Counted from the stretch's first letter, positions 11,534 through 20,349 are shown. The stretch is 64,000 nt of DNA from Rhodobacter sp. (GCA_022824145.1 JAJEAY010000271.1:29588-93587); one strand, 5' to 3'. The notes: generated by a model from the letters alone, not told the origin. Translations and numbers: made by a program.

Positions 11534-11633
11534 TCGCCGAACGATATACACCTAACCGGTTGCGGCGCCGGAGCCCGATGACCTCAGTCATCCTGTGTGT
11601 CTTCCGCAGCTGCCGCATGCGTGGATTGGCAAA

Positions 11634-14021
11634 ATGAACGTCCTGTCATCATCCATACGCCCGGTCTTCGAAGTGACATGGGAGCGCCGTGGTGTCCTAG
11701 CTCCGGGGTTGCCGATCCTGCCCCAGGGTGTAGAGCGCTATCCTGTTCCTGGCGGCGGCAGCCGTGCGGTACCGGTCTTTCAGGGAGACGAGATCATTGT
11801 GCTCGACAGGGAGGGACTTCAGCCCGGTCAGCTGACATTGTTCGCCTCCGACGGACGTTCGGACGCTGCCATGCTCGGGGCGGCGGGCACTGGTCTCCCC
11901 GCTGAAACGATTGACACCCTTGCGAACGGCTCAAGGTCAGGCAGGCGCGTTCTGGATGCGCTCTCCAAGGCTGGATTTGGAATTGAGTCGGGAGATGCCG
12001 TTCCGGTATTCGGTGAAGGCTCGCGGCCAGGCGATCAGGAATCCTTTTCGGTGGAGTGCGACGGTCTTCTCATCTGCGCCGCGCCGGGTGGTCCGATGCG
12101 ACCGGACCTGCAGAACACGGCAACAGAACTTGTTCTCTACATCCGCCGCGCGAGTCCAGGCTCCGGCAAAGATACGGTCCTTCCGCCAGATCCGTTGGCC
12201 GATCCGTTGCAGGATTTCAACATACAGCCGGGCGAGGCGACGTCCTACACGGTTCAGAAGGGTGAGTTCATCCAGATCCTTGATGTAAAGGGCCGTGAAT
12301 GCAGTGACTTTCAGGCATTCAGCCTGCGGGCGCTCGACAAGGGTCTTGAGCGCGAGATAGATCCGACCACCACGCGCAGCCTGATGGGAACGCTCTATCC
12401 CGCACCTGGAATGTTCTCGAAATACTGGTCGGTTGACCAGGAGCCTCTGGTGGAAATCGTTCAGGATACTTGCGGACGCCACGACACTTTCGGACTGGCC
12501 TGCACCGCACGCTATTATGAAGACCTGGGCTATCCAGGCCATGTCAACTGTTCGGACAACATCAATGCGGATCTTGCAAGCCACGGAGTCCATCCCCGTG
12601 GCGGGTGGCCAGCCATCAATTTCTTTTTCAACACAATGCTGGATGACACCAACGCGATCGGTCTCGACGAACCCTGGTCGCGGCCGGGCGACTATGTCCT
12701 GCTGCGCGCTCTGTCCGATCTCGTCTGTATCAGCACCGCCTGCCCATGCGACATCGATCCGGCTAATGGCTGGAACCCGACGGACATTCAGGTTCGTACC
12801 TACAGCCCGGAGGAGGATTTCGTGCGTTCGACTGGCTACCGCAAATCCGCGGAGGCGGATCTAGAGGAAACGAAGAAGACCGGGTTTCACGAGTGCTTCG
12901 CCCGGCACACCCGCGACTTCACCGAATACAACGGCTACTGGCTGCCGAACAGTTTTCCGAATGTCGGTACCATCGGCGAATACTGGGCTGCGCGTGAGCG
13001 GGCGGTCGTGATGGACCTTAGCCCATTGCGAAAATACGAAGTTACCGGACCGGATGCGGAGATCCTGCTGCAGCTCTGCGTGACCCGCGACATCAGCAAA
13101 CTGTCGGTTGGGCAGGTGGTCTATACCGCCATGTGCTACGAACATGGCGGAATGATTGATGACGGCACCGTCTACAGGCTGGGGGAGATGAACTTTCGCT
13201 GGGTCGGAGGCAGCGATGCGTCCGGTCTCTGGCTTAGGGAGCAGGCCACTTCCCGCGGTCTCAACGCGTGGGTCCGGTCCTCGACTGACCAGCTCCACAA
13301 CATTGCCGTTCAAGGACGGCATTCGCGCGATATCCTATCCCGCGTGTTCTGGACTCCACCCGCAATGCCCACGATTGAGGAGCTTCCCTGGTTCCGGATG
13401 ACAGTGGCCAGGGTAGGTGGTGTGGAAGGCACTGCGGTGGTGATTTCGCGCACGGGATATTCAGGGGAGCTGGGATTCGAAGTATTCTGCCATCCAAAGG
13501 ATGCGGTGGAGATTTTCGACAGGATCTGGGAGGAGGGAGAGCACTTCGGGATGACCCCGCTTGGTCTTGGCGCCCTTGATATGCTTAGGATCGAGGCGGG
13601 GCTGGTGTTTGCGGGTTCTGAGTTCGATGACAGGACCGATCCGTTCGAGGCGGGAATCGGCTTTACGGTTCCACGGGCTTCAACCAAGGGCGATTACATC
13701 GGCAGCACGGCATTGGAGGAACGCCGGACGCATCCCCAACGCAGGTTGGTGGGTCTTGAAATCGAAGGCGGGGTGGTGCCTGCCGCAGGCGACTGCATTC
13801 GAATTGGAAGAGCCCAGGTAGGCGAGGTCACAAGCGCGATGAAATCACCGTTGCTCGGCCGGGTGATCGCTTTGGCACGAGTGGCGGTAACGCATGCCGA
13901 TCCTGGGACTGAGATCGAGGTCGGCCAGTTGGACGGCCAGCAGAAGCGGCTGAAGGCCGTGGTCTCGAAGTTTCCTCATTTCGATCCGAAGAAGGAACGT
14001 GTCAGGGGAGTCTACAGCTAA
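11634..14021 (+). CDS. tdm: trimethylamine N-oxide demethylase (DUF1989 + GcvT-type folate domain)
   Basis: This 795-residue two-domain protein matches the architecture of Tdm, which splits TMAO to dimethylamine and formaldehyde; a tetrahydrofolate domain captures the formaldehyde. The N-terminal half is DUF1989-like with ECSDFQAF (Cys223, Asp225), NCSDN (Cys306) and ACPCD (Cys370, Cys372); this family uses Cys residues to hold a zinc. The C-terminal half from about residue 430 is a GcvT-type aminomethyltransferase (VMDLSPLRKYEVTGPDAEIL, then RTGYSGELGFEVF). The ATG at 11634 is preferred over a TTG at 11595. The importer genes directly upstream support the call. DUF1989-GcvT fusions of other function are the alternative. 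Confidence 0.85.
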   Translation: MNVLSSSIRPVFEVTWERRGVLAPGLPILPQGVERYPVPGGGSRAVPVFQGDEIIVLDREGLQPGQLTLFASDGRSDAAMLGAAGTGLPAETIDTLANGSRSGRRVLDALSKAGFGIESGDAVPVFGEGSRPGDQESFSVECDGLLICAAPGGPMRPDLQNTATELVLYIRRASPGSGKDTVLPPDPLADPLQDFNIQPGEATSYTVQKGEFIQILDVKGRECSDFQAFSLRALDKGLEREIDPTTTRSLMGTLYPAPGMFSKYWSVDQEPLVEIVQDTCGRHDTFGLACTARYYEDLGYPGHVNCSDNINADLASHGVHPRGGWPAINFFFNTMLDDTNAIGLDEPWSRPGDYVLLRALSDLVCISTACPCDIDPANGWNPTDIQVRTYSPEEDFVRSTGYRKSAEADLEETKKTGFHECFARHTRDFTEYNGYWLPNSFPNVGTIGEYWAARERAVVMDLSPLRKYEVTGPDAEILLQLCVTRDISKLSVGQVVYTAMCYEHGGMIDDGTVYRLGEMNFRWVGGSDASGLWLREQATSRGLNAWVRSSTDQLHNIAVQGRHSRDILSRVFWTPPAMPTIEELPWFRMTVARVGGVEGTAVVISRTGYSGELGFEVFCHPKDAVEIFDRIWEEGEHFGMTPLGLGALDMLRIEAGLVFAGSEFDDRTDPFEAGIGFTVPRASTKGDYIGSTALEERRTHPQRRLVGLEIEGGVVPAAGDCIRIGRAQVGEVTSAMKSPLLGRVIALARVAVTHADPGTEIEVGQLDGQQKRLKAVVSKFPHFDPKKERVRGVYS

Positions 14022-14585
14022 CACCACGGCAAATTATTGCTGCCGGCATTGACTCGGATTTTGTGCGGTCCTGCTGGTCGAGCTTGCATCGTATGCGCTA
14101 TGGCCACTACCGCCATCGACAGGCCTGCCCTGAGGTTCCGGATACATCAAGTGCGGTTGCCGGAATCTCGCCTTCGGCAGAGTGAAGAAATGCGCCAGAC
14201 GAACAGCCACGTTGCCGACTTCATGCACTGGCAGATGGCGGCATGAATACACAAATCCGGGCTGTCCCTTCGGTTCGTCTGCGGGGGTCTGCGGGAAGCC
14301 TCGGCCGCTCGATGCGGTCGTCGGACCGGTGGCGATCACGTTTGCGGAAATTCCGGGTTCAGCGCCTATTCCCCTTGATGAAGTTGATCGCCGCGAATGC
14401 TTTTTGCAAAACAACCCAACGAAAGGAGCGCGGACCGCAAGTCTACATCCTTGGTAAGAAAGTCAATTTTCCTAATGCTTTAACATTCTACTATGATTTC
14501 ATCACCAACCGACAGTAGATCAAAATGAATTCCGAAAGCAGATTCATTTCCGCTCTGGACAAGGCAGGCCGTTCTGTAGAAACGA
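14022..14585. other. gene-free stretch between tdm and the TA cluster
   Basis: About 560 bp with only short overlapping open frames in several frames, none with a recognisable motif. The last 110 bp are noticeably A+T-rich, which fits the promoter of the RelB-like gene that follows. Confidence 0.45.
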
Positions 14586-14822
14586 ATGAACATCAAGCAC
14601 TCTGCGGTCAGTCTTCCTGACGAAACCTACGTCCGCCGGAAAACGCTGGCCGCCAGGACCGGACGAACTGCGAACTGCAACATGCGCGAGGCGATCGAGG
14701 AGCATCTCTTGGATGCGGAAGATCTGGCGATCGCCGAACAGGCCTTGATCAGGCATCGGAAATCCAGTGAAGCATCCCTGTCCCTCGATGAGCTCGACGC
14801 CGCGCTTGGCCTGGAGCGTTGA
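14586..14822 (+). CDS. RelB/ribbon-helix-helix type antitoxin
   Basis: The product is 78 residues. The N-terminus SAVSLPDETYVRRKTLAART followed by GRTANCNMREAIEEHLLDAE matches small ribbon-helix-helix antitoxins that pair with RelE toxins. The C-terminal LSLDELDAALGLER is the usual toxin-binding tail. The stop overlaps the start of a RelE-type gene at 14806. The antitoxin frame is intact while its toxin is interrupted by a stop codon, so it may persist as a solitary repressor or simply not have decayed yet. Confidence 0.75.
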   Translation: MNIKHSAVSLPDETYVRRKTLAARTGRTANCNMREAIEEHLLDAEDLAIAEQALIRHRKSSEASLSLDELDAALGLER

Positions 14823-15192
14823 GGCCGCGAAATCCGCGGCGAAACAGATCAAGAAGCTTGACAAGGTCAGTGCCCTGCGCATTAGCCAATTCTTGCGTGA
14901 GCGAATTGCGAAGCTTGACGACCCGCGCCAGCTTGGACACTAGCTTACTGGCTCGGAATTAGGGCATTTCTGGAGGTATCGCGTCGGGGAATTTAGGCTG
15001 CTCTGCGAAATCCACGACGCGACGCTCACCGCTCTCGTCGTTTACGTCGGGCGTCGCAAGAAGATCTATAAGAAGCTGAGGCGGCAAGTTATACGCCAAG
15101 GCAACCGGGTGACTAGCCACGCTGGCGATACTCGACGACGGTCCTGTGTCAGGCCGTTCTCAAATCTTTTGATTCGGGAACAGGATCTATGA
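14806..15192 (+). pseudogene. RelE-type toxin interrupted by one in-frame TAG
   Basis: From a TTG at 14806 the frame reads LAWSVEAAKSAAKQIKKLDK, then FLRERIAKLDDPRQLGH, a TAG at 14941-14943, and continues in the same frame LTGSELGHFWRYRVGEFRLL, CEIHDATLTALVVYVGRRKK, IYKKL. This is a full RelE toxin (ribosome-dependent mRNA interferase family) with a single nonsense codon at about residue 46. The start is TTG in the position where relatives have ATG-GCN-TGG. RelE similarity ends near 15070; the frame runs to 15192, so the natural stop has also been lost. Confidence 0.78.
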
Positions 15193-15588
15193 TGTGTAGG
15201 AATGTCCGGACTGGCATTCTGAATATGACCGAATTGCACGGACATCGTAAAGAGTATCCCGAAAGTCATAGGATAGTCTTATGACTAATTCTGGCCTCAC
15301 TTCCATTCGATAATGCCGATTTCAACACAGCTAAGTGGGTCGGGTGCGATATTGCAAGGGAGTATGCCGACCCGGCACTCACCCCGCCGAATTTGGGGAA
15401 CGGATCCGCGATAGCATGGAAGAGGCGGACCAAAAAGAAACCGAAACGGCGGTGCGGAACGGGTGCGAGCGTGGAATGCTTTCGTGTTCGGTGAGCAGCA
15501 TCGAAAGGATTGTGCAGTAAACCTACGATCAGTGTTTTCCAAAGCCTCATAGCAATCGGATGCTGACGGGAATTGCTCAGAGGGTTCA
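15193..15588. other. gene-free stretch between the RelE and MazF remnants
   Basis: Nearly 400 bp with no recognisable coding signal on either strand. It may contain further eroded sequence, but nothing can be assigned. Confidence 0.4.
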
Positions 15589-16014
15589 CTATAGCAGGAT
15601 CCGCCGGATCCGTCCATAACCCGCGGGAATCGCGGGGAATCCCTGTCTGCCAGCTTCGTGAAGTTCAGCCAAACTGCCAAGGACGGTGTAGATGCCGGCC
15701 AGCAGCAGATCGAGCTTGGCCGACGAAATCCGGCCCGTGCGTTCTTCGAGAAGCGCCCGGTCGAGGGCGATGATCTGTGCCGCGTTCGCGACCGAATCTT
15801 TCGGGAGGCCCGTCATCGCGGCGGTCAGCAACAAGTTTCTTGGCGCGGACGCCCACCGAAGATTGCGCGTCAGCGGAACGCAGACCGCCGTGGCCAGTCG
15901 GCTCCCGGTCAGCGCATCACGCTAGACGACGATGACCGGCCGGCGAAACCCTAGCCCGGAGCCCTTCGGCTCAGGCAGCTCGGCCCAGCAGACGTCGCCC
16001 TGGGAGACCACCAT
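15589..16014 (-). pseudogene. MazF/PemK-type toxin interrupted by one in-frame TAG
   Basis: From the ATG at 16014 the minus strand reads MVVSQGDVCWAELPEPKGSG, LGFRRPVIVV, then TAG (15924-15922), and continues without a frame change RDALTGSRLATAVCVPLTRN, LRWASAPRNLLLTAAMTGLP, KDSVANAAQIIALDRALLEE, RTGRISSAKLDLLLAGIYTV. This is a complete MazF mRNA-interferase apart from the stop, which sits where relatives have Gln (CAG to TAG is one change). After VLG the normal stop is missing and the frame runs to 15589. Confidence 0.8.
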
Positions 16015-16244
16015 TCGGTAACGGTGAGCACCCGCCGACCGGCGGCGGCATGGAAGGTTTCGTCGTCCCCTCCGGTCTCGTCTCATGCGCGGTTCATGGC
16101 GTCCGTGACCCCGTCCTTTGCTCGGCGCGCGAGATGCTCGTCGAGCGCTGCCGCGTAAACGTCGCTCCGGGTCCGACTTTCCTGCGAGGCCAGTCGCTCG
16201 GCGCGTTCGAAAATGCCTTCGGAGATGGATACAGCGGTTTTCAT
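16005..16244 (-). pseudogene. MazE-type antitoxin interrupted by one in-frame TGA
   Basis: From the ATG at 16244 the frame reads MKTAVSISEGIFERAERLAS, QESRTRSDVYAAALDEHLAR, RAKDGVTDAMNRA, then TGA (16085-16083), and continues DETGGDDETFHAAAGRRVLT, VTEW. The final W would normally be followed by a stop overlapping the mazF ATG; that stop has become TGG. It is the cognate antitoxin of the adjacent MazF remnant. Both partners are therefore broken by point mutations, and the pair should be inert. Confidence 0.75.
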
Positions 16245-16445
16245 ATCCGAAGTACAACCGCTTCACACGGAGGATGGTCAGGGGGTTTGGACGAGGTTCC
16301 GTCCGCAAGCCAAATCTTTTCGCTCATCGCCTTGGTGAGACTTTGCGTCACGCACCACCTCCTGCTGAGCCTGCCCGGGGCTGTCAATTGACTGCATTGC
16401 AATCACCACATAGACTGGGGCCGCACTCGGATGGAGGACTTGGCG

Positions 16446-16698
16446 ATGGCGAGCATGACGATCCGCAATCTCGACGATGGCGTGAAGACCGAGCTGCGCA
16501 AGCGTGCTGCAGGCAACGGCAGGTCGATGGAGGAGGAAGTCCGACTGATCTTGCGCGATGCAGTCGGGCAGGAGGCCGTGCCTAACAAAGACCTAGGGAC
16601 TAGGGACGGCGATTCACGAACTGTTCAAGCCCTTGGGCGGTGTCAATCTGGACTTGCCTCCGCGCGGGCCGATGCGCGAGCCGCCGCAGTTCGATTGA
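16446..16698 (+). pseudogene. FitA-type antitoxin frameshifted by a 7-bp duplication
   Basis: The ATG at 16446 has GGAGG 8 bp upstream. The intact part encodes MASMTIRNLDDGVKTELRKR, AAGNGRSMEEEVRLILRDAV, a ribbon-helix-helix DNA-binding domain of the FitA/VapB type. After about residue 52 the frame is wrong. Removing one copy of a tandem CTAGGGA (16593-16606) restores TAIHELFKPLGGVNLDLPPR, GPMREPPQFD and a stop at 16696, exactly the usual toxin-binding tail. As it stands, the antitoxin keeps its DNA-binding end but has a scrambled toxin-binding end. Confidence 0.82.
16593..16606 (+). repeat. 7-bp tandem duplication (CTAGGGA x2) that breaks the FitA-type antitoxin
   Basis: CTAGGGA occurs at 16593-16599 and again at 16600-16606 with no spacer. 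Deleting one copy restores the expected antitoxin reading frame, so the duplication is most simply a replication-slippage event. The repeat unit is not a multiple of three. Confidence 0.85.
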
Positions 16699-16705
16699 GG
16701 CAGCT

Positions 16706-17128
16706 GTGTTCCTGCTTGACACGAACGTGGTGTCGGAACTGATGCGCGACGCGCCGACTCTGGAGGTTCTTTCTTGGATGGATGCGGTGCCAACGCGCCG
16801 GCTGTTTGTCACGTCGATCACGGGAGCGGAGATTCTCACTGGCATCGCCATCCTGCCGGAAGGTGCGCGCCGCCGGGGTCTGGCAGAGGCTGTCGTGCGC
16901 ACGCTTGACGGCCTGTTCGCTGGCCGGGTTCTTTCGTTCGACAGCGGCGCGGCGCGTGCCTACGCCGAAATCGTCGCGGCCTGCCGTGCTGCCGGGCGTC
17001 CGGTATCGCAGCTGGACTGTCAGATCGCGGCCATCGCGCACTCGCAGCGAATGATTGTGGCGACCCGGAACGTTCGGGACTTCATGAACACCGGCATCGA
17101 CGTGATCGATCCATGGGCGACCGGATAA
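16706..17128 (+). CDS. PIN-domain toxin (FitB/VapC type)
   Basis: This is a 140-residue PIN-domain ribonuclease with all expected acidic residues: Asp5 and Asn7 in FLLDTNVVSELMRD, Glu42 in TSITGAEILTG, Asp104 in SQLDCQIAAIA, and Asn122/Asp125 in ATRNVRDF. The GTG at 16706 is the start that gives the canonical N-terminus, and lies 7 bp after the restored antitoxin stop. VapC/FitB toxins cleave RNA with Mg2+. The toxin is full length while its antitoxin is frameshifted, so it is either poorly expressed, restrained by another antitoxin, or inactive for reasons not visible. Confidence 0.85.
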   Translation: MFLLDTNVVSELMRDAPTLEVLSWMDAVPTRRLFVTSITGAEILTGIAILPEGARRRGLAEAVVRTLDGLFAGRVLSFDSGAARAYAEIVAACRAAGRPVSQLDCQIAAIAHSQRMIVATRNVRDFMNTGIDVIDPWATG

Positions 17129-17716
17129 ATGTTCCTGCCTTGCCGGTTCCGTTTGCGGCAATTGCTGACAGCATGAACACGGAACAATCATAGCCGACAG
17201 CTGTCTGAACAATTGCAGGAGACCTGGACTCGATGAATGTGCGACGAAACCTACACGGCACAGTGTAAACTAGGGAGGAAGCAACCGAAGCCCATGCTTC
17301 AAGAAACTTGCCCAGAACACTGGTTATTGTTGTAGTTTCAAGTGGGATTGGAGCGCCAGCCGTAGTTGGGGCAGCCATACTATACGTCGAAAATATTCGG
17401 CAGTGAGTCGCCAAAACACAAAACAAAAAGATTGCCGACGACAAACAGATTGCAGGTATGGAAAACGCACTTGAAATTTCTTGGATCCACCGTGGCCAGT
17501 GACAATTTTGGCTTCTATATTGAAATCAGGCACTCTTTGTGGACGACGGCAATGAATTGACATCTAGCCAGCACAAGCCAATCCCCAGAATTAAGCTCTT
17601 AGGGGTGATTGTTGAAATGCAACCAAACATTCGGGATTGCTTTCGTTCTCCTGATCTAAGGGATGTGTTCTTGCGAGGACAAAAGGCCGTGCGAAGTCTA
17701 TTGAGCAAAGCGTTCG
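17129..17716. other. gene-free stretch between the PIN toxin and the P450 gene
   Basis: About 590 bp, less G+C-rich than the flanks, with short open frames only. The genes on either side converge here, so a terminator would be expected, but I see no clear hairpin with a T-run. Confidence 0.45.
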
Positions 17717-18889
17717 CTAACGCCTGAATCGCAGGGGCAGCGCGTTCGGACTGGTGTTTCCGCTGTCGGGCTGGAGGTCCGGTTCCCCTGCGGACTCCAC
17801 CGTCCGAAACTTCCCCGCAAGCACGCGAAGCGCCGCCGCCATGTCGGTGCGGGCAACCAGCGCTCCGAGACAGTGATGCGCACCGCCTCCAAAGCCGAAA
17901 TGCATCTTTCGCCGCTGGGTGATGTCAAACTGCCATCCAGGGACGGCCAAAGGATCGGTTCCACTCGAATGAACCAGCATATGAAGCGTTGTTCCCGATG
18001 CGATTCTGACCCCGCCGAACTCAAAATCATCCAGCGCCTCGCGGGTGCTCCAGGTCGTGGTGGGCCACGTTCGAATCACCTCATCGACAGCCTGCGGGAC
18101 AAGTTCAGGATCGTTGCGCAGCAGCTGCCATTGATCAGGATGGCGGGCGAATAACGCCAGTGCGAAGCCGAGCTGCGCCCGTGTGGTGTCGACGCCGCCG
18201 AAAATGGAGATCACCACAAGATCTTCAAGTATCCCGGCCTCCGCGTCGCCTGCGGCAGCCAGCATCCTGGCTACGACGCTTTCTGTATCTGCACCGCGCC
18301 TTGCATGCGCCAGCAGGGATCGCGCGAGTTCAGCCAGCCGGTCACATGCGGTGTTGAACTCGGGCTGGTAACGAATGCAGTCAACCGCCATTGCGTATCC
18401 CAGTGACGTCGCGTCGGCCGCCACCCAATGGGCCTCGCTGTCCGGCAAACCCAGAAGTGTTGTGATTGCACGGCCAGCAAAGGGCTCCGTGAAGTCATGA
18501 ATGAATTCGCATGCTCGGTCCTCAAGACTTTCCGCCAATTCCCTTGCGATGCGTTCGAACTCCGGAACGAGGCTTTCAACATAAGTCTCTGACAGCGCGG
18601 CCAGCGCTATGCGGCGCTGGGCTTTATGCGTTTCTCCCTCCTGACTGATGACGCTGCGCTTCCAGAACTCGGCAAAACTGCCCTCAAGTTCCATCCTGTC
18701 GGGCCAGGCGTAGCTCCCTTGCCTGAGGCGCCGGTCGCGGAGCAGCATGCCCGCTTCTCGATGGCGCAGCACCGCAAGGCCGAACGGCGTGCGGGCGCAC
18801 CAGTGCCTATCACGCGCCGCAAGAACCTCAGCGCCCTTGGTGGAAAAACCGGGGGCCGTCAGATCAAGATAGGGAAGCTCGCCATTCAT
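17717..18889 (-). CDS. cytochrome P450, last gene of the amt-gmaS operon
   Basis: This is a 390-residue soluble bacterial P450. The I-helix motif is GGVDTTR (oxygen activation), the ExxR motif is EVIR, and the haem-binding loop is FGFGGGAHHCLGALVAR with the Cys thiolate ligand. The N-terminus lacks a membrane anchor. It starts 51 bp after the gmaS-like gene on the same strand, so it is probably co-transcribed with it. P450s commonly N-demethylate amines, and the locus lacks the usual dimethylamine monooxygenase, so a role in removing a methyl group from dimethylamine is plausible but inferred. No ferredoxin or reductase gene is next to it. Confidence 0.9.
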   Translation of the reverse strand: MNGELPYLDLTAPGFSTKGAEVLAARDRHWCARTPFGLAVLRHREAGMLLRDRRLRQGSYAWPDRMELEGSFAEFWKRSVISQEGETHKAQRRIALAALSETYVESLVPEFERIARELAESLEDRACEFIHDFTEPFAGRAITTLLGLPDSEAHWVAADATSLGYAMAVDCIRYQPEFNTACDRLAELARSLLAHARRGADTESVVARMLAAAGDAEAGILEDLVVISIFGGVDTTRAQLGFALALFARHPDQWQLLRNDPELVPQAVDEVIRTWPTTTWSTREALDDFEFGGVRIASGTTLHMLVHSSGTDPLAVPGWQFDITQRRKMHFGFGGGAHHCLGALVARTDMAAALRVLAGKFRTVESAGEPDLQPDSGNTSPNALPLRFRR

Positions 18890-18940
18890 TGACGCTCACT
18901 GTCACGCCAGCCTGAAATCGCTACGGGATCCTGCGCACTT

Positions 18941-20236
18941 TCAGCAGTCCAGAGTGTGCTCTCTTTCCCAATCCGTCAGATGGCGCGCGTAGGAATTCCA
19001 GTCTTCATGTTTCAGCTTTAGATAGGCAGTGGTGAATTCCGCGCCCATCGCGTTGCAGAGAATTCTGTCTTTTTCCAGCGCCCGCAGCGCGTCGAGCAGG
19101 TTGAGCGGAAGTTTCCGGACGCCGCGTGCCTTGTGCGGTTCGGAATACATGTCGATGTCGAGGCGTTTGCCGGGATCGGTTTCCTTCGCCATTCCGTCGG
19201 AACCGGCGGCAAGGATTCCCGCCATGAGCAGATATGGGTTGGCCGCGCCGTCCGCCAGCCGAAGCTCTATCCGGCCGGCATCGGGTATTCTCACCATATG
19301 GGTGCGGTTGTTGCCGCCGTAGCTGGCGGTATTCGGCGACCAGGTGGCGCCTGAGACCGTGCGGGGGGCGTTGAGGCGCTTGTAGCTGTTGACCGTAGGA
19401 TTGGTGATTGCCGCAAGCCCCTGCGCATGGCCCAGCAGCCCTCCGAGAAAGTGGTAGCAGGTCTGGCTCAGGCCCATTTCGTCAGCGTCGTCGGCAAACA
19501 GGTTCTTTCCGTTCTCGACCAGCGAAATATGCACATGGCAGCCGTTTCCGGTGATTGTCGAAAAGGGCTTTGGCATGAAGGTCGCGCGCAGACCATGCGC
19601 CTGCGCAATCTCTTTCACCATGAACTTGAAGAACGCGAGCCTGTCGGCGGTGGTGAGGCATTCGGAGTATGCCCAGTTGATCTCGAACTGCCCGTTGGCG
19701 TCCTCGTGGTCGTTCTGGTAGGGCTCCCAGCCAAGCCCGTCCATCGTGCTGCAGATTTCCGAGATCACGTCATAGCGCCGCATCAGCGCCGACTGGTCGT
19801 AGCACGGCTTTTCCTGAGTGTCGCGCGGATCCGATATTCCGGATGCGTCGGGGTCAATGAGATGAAATTCCGGCTCGACTCCAGCCATCATCCGGTGTGA
19901 GCCTGACGAGTCCCTTAGCCGCTTGAGAACATTGCGCGGAGCCTGGGCAACAGGTTCGCCATTCATCCAGGGATCGCCTGCAACCCAGGCGACCTCGGAC
20001 TTCCAGGGCAGCTGAATCACAGAGTCCGGGTCCGGAATCACGAACATGTCGGGATGCGCGGGCGTCATGTCGAGCCAGGCGGCGAATCCCGCGAATCCCG
20101 CTCCGGACTCCTGCATTTCGCCCACTGCGGAAGCGGGCACCAGTTTGGCCCGCTGCACACCGAACAGATCGGTGAAGTTGAACAGAAAGAACCTGACCTG
20201 GTTCTGTTCGGCGTAGGTCTGCAAATCCACTGTCAT
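18941..20236 (-). CDS. gmaS: type III glutamine synthetase family, probably gamma-glutamylmethylamide synthetase
   Basis: The 431-residue protein has glutamine-synthetase signatures: GVEPEFHLID and NDHEDANGQFEINWAYSE for metal-binding Glu residues, GNGCHVHISL for the ATP-site His, NPTVNSYKRLNAPRTVSG and RIELRLADGAANPYL. It is shorter than GlnA type I and belongs to the GlnT/GmaS branch. GmaS joins methylamine to glutamate with ATP, the entry step of the N-methylglutamate pathway. The linked tdm, tmoXVW and amt genes favour GmaS over an ammonia-using GlnT. The downstream enzymes (MgsABC, MgdABCD) are not in this window. Confidence 0.78.
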   Translation of the reverse strand: MTVDLQTYAEQNQVRFFLFNFTDLFGVQRAKLVPASAVGEMQESGAGFAGFAAWLDMTPAHPDMFVIPDPDSVIQLPWKSEVAWVAGDPWMNGEPVAQAPRNVLKRLRDSSGSHRMMAGVEPEFHLIDPDASGISDPRDTQEKPCYDQSALMRRYDVISEICSTMDGLGWEPYQNDHEDANGQFEINWAYSECLTTADRLAFFKFMVKEIAQAHGLRATFMPKPFSTITGNGCHVHISLVENGKNLFADDADEMGLSQTCYHFLGGLLGHAQGLAAITNPTVNSYKRLNAPRTVSGATWSPNTASYGGNNRTHMVRIPDAGRIELRLADGAANPYLLMAGILAAGSDGMAKETDPGKRLDIDMYSEPHKARGVRKLPLNLLDALRALEKDRILCNAMGAEFTTAYLKLKHEDWNSYARHLTDWEREHTLDC

Positions 20237-20298
20237 GTAATTCTCCGCTGTTGCGCTGCCGAATCGGTTGCGTGTCCTGCTTAGTCTGTCAAGTATAT

Positions 20299-20326
20299 GG
20301 CAGGGCCGCGTCGCCGCGGCCCTGCC
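20299..20326 (-). terminator. strong hairpin between the 61-codon ORF and gmaS
   Basis: GGCAGGGCCGCG at 20299-20310 and CGCGGCCCTGCC at 20315-20326 form a perfect 12-bp stem with a 4-nt loop. It lies in the 113-bp gap between the small ORF and the gmaS-like gene. There is no T-run on the transcribed strand, so it may lower read-through or protect the upstream mRNA. Confidence 0.6.
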
Positions 20327-20349
20327 GGATCAACGTCTGGTTGATTGGG

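Noticed and set aside
10765-11637. A 290-codon plus-strand frame overlapping the second half of the permease gene
   Set aside because: The permease frame is continuous with two EAA loops; the alternative frame has implausible composition.
11937-12593. A 218-codon minus-strand frame opposite tdm
   Set aside because: It is antisense to the DUF1989 domain and has no motif.
15601-15617. GGATCC repeated around 15600 as a possible operator
   Set aside because: It is a short G+C-rich near-palindrome at the ragged end of the MazF remnant, with no promoter context.
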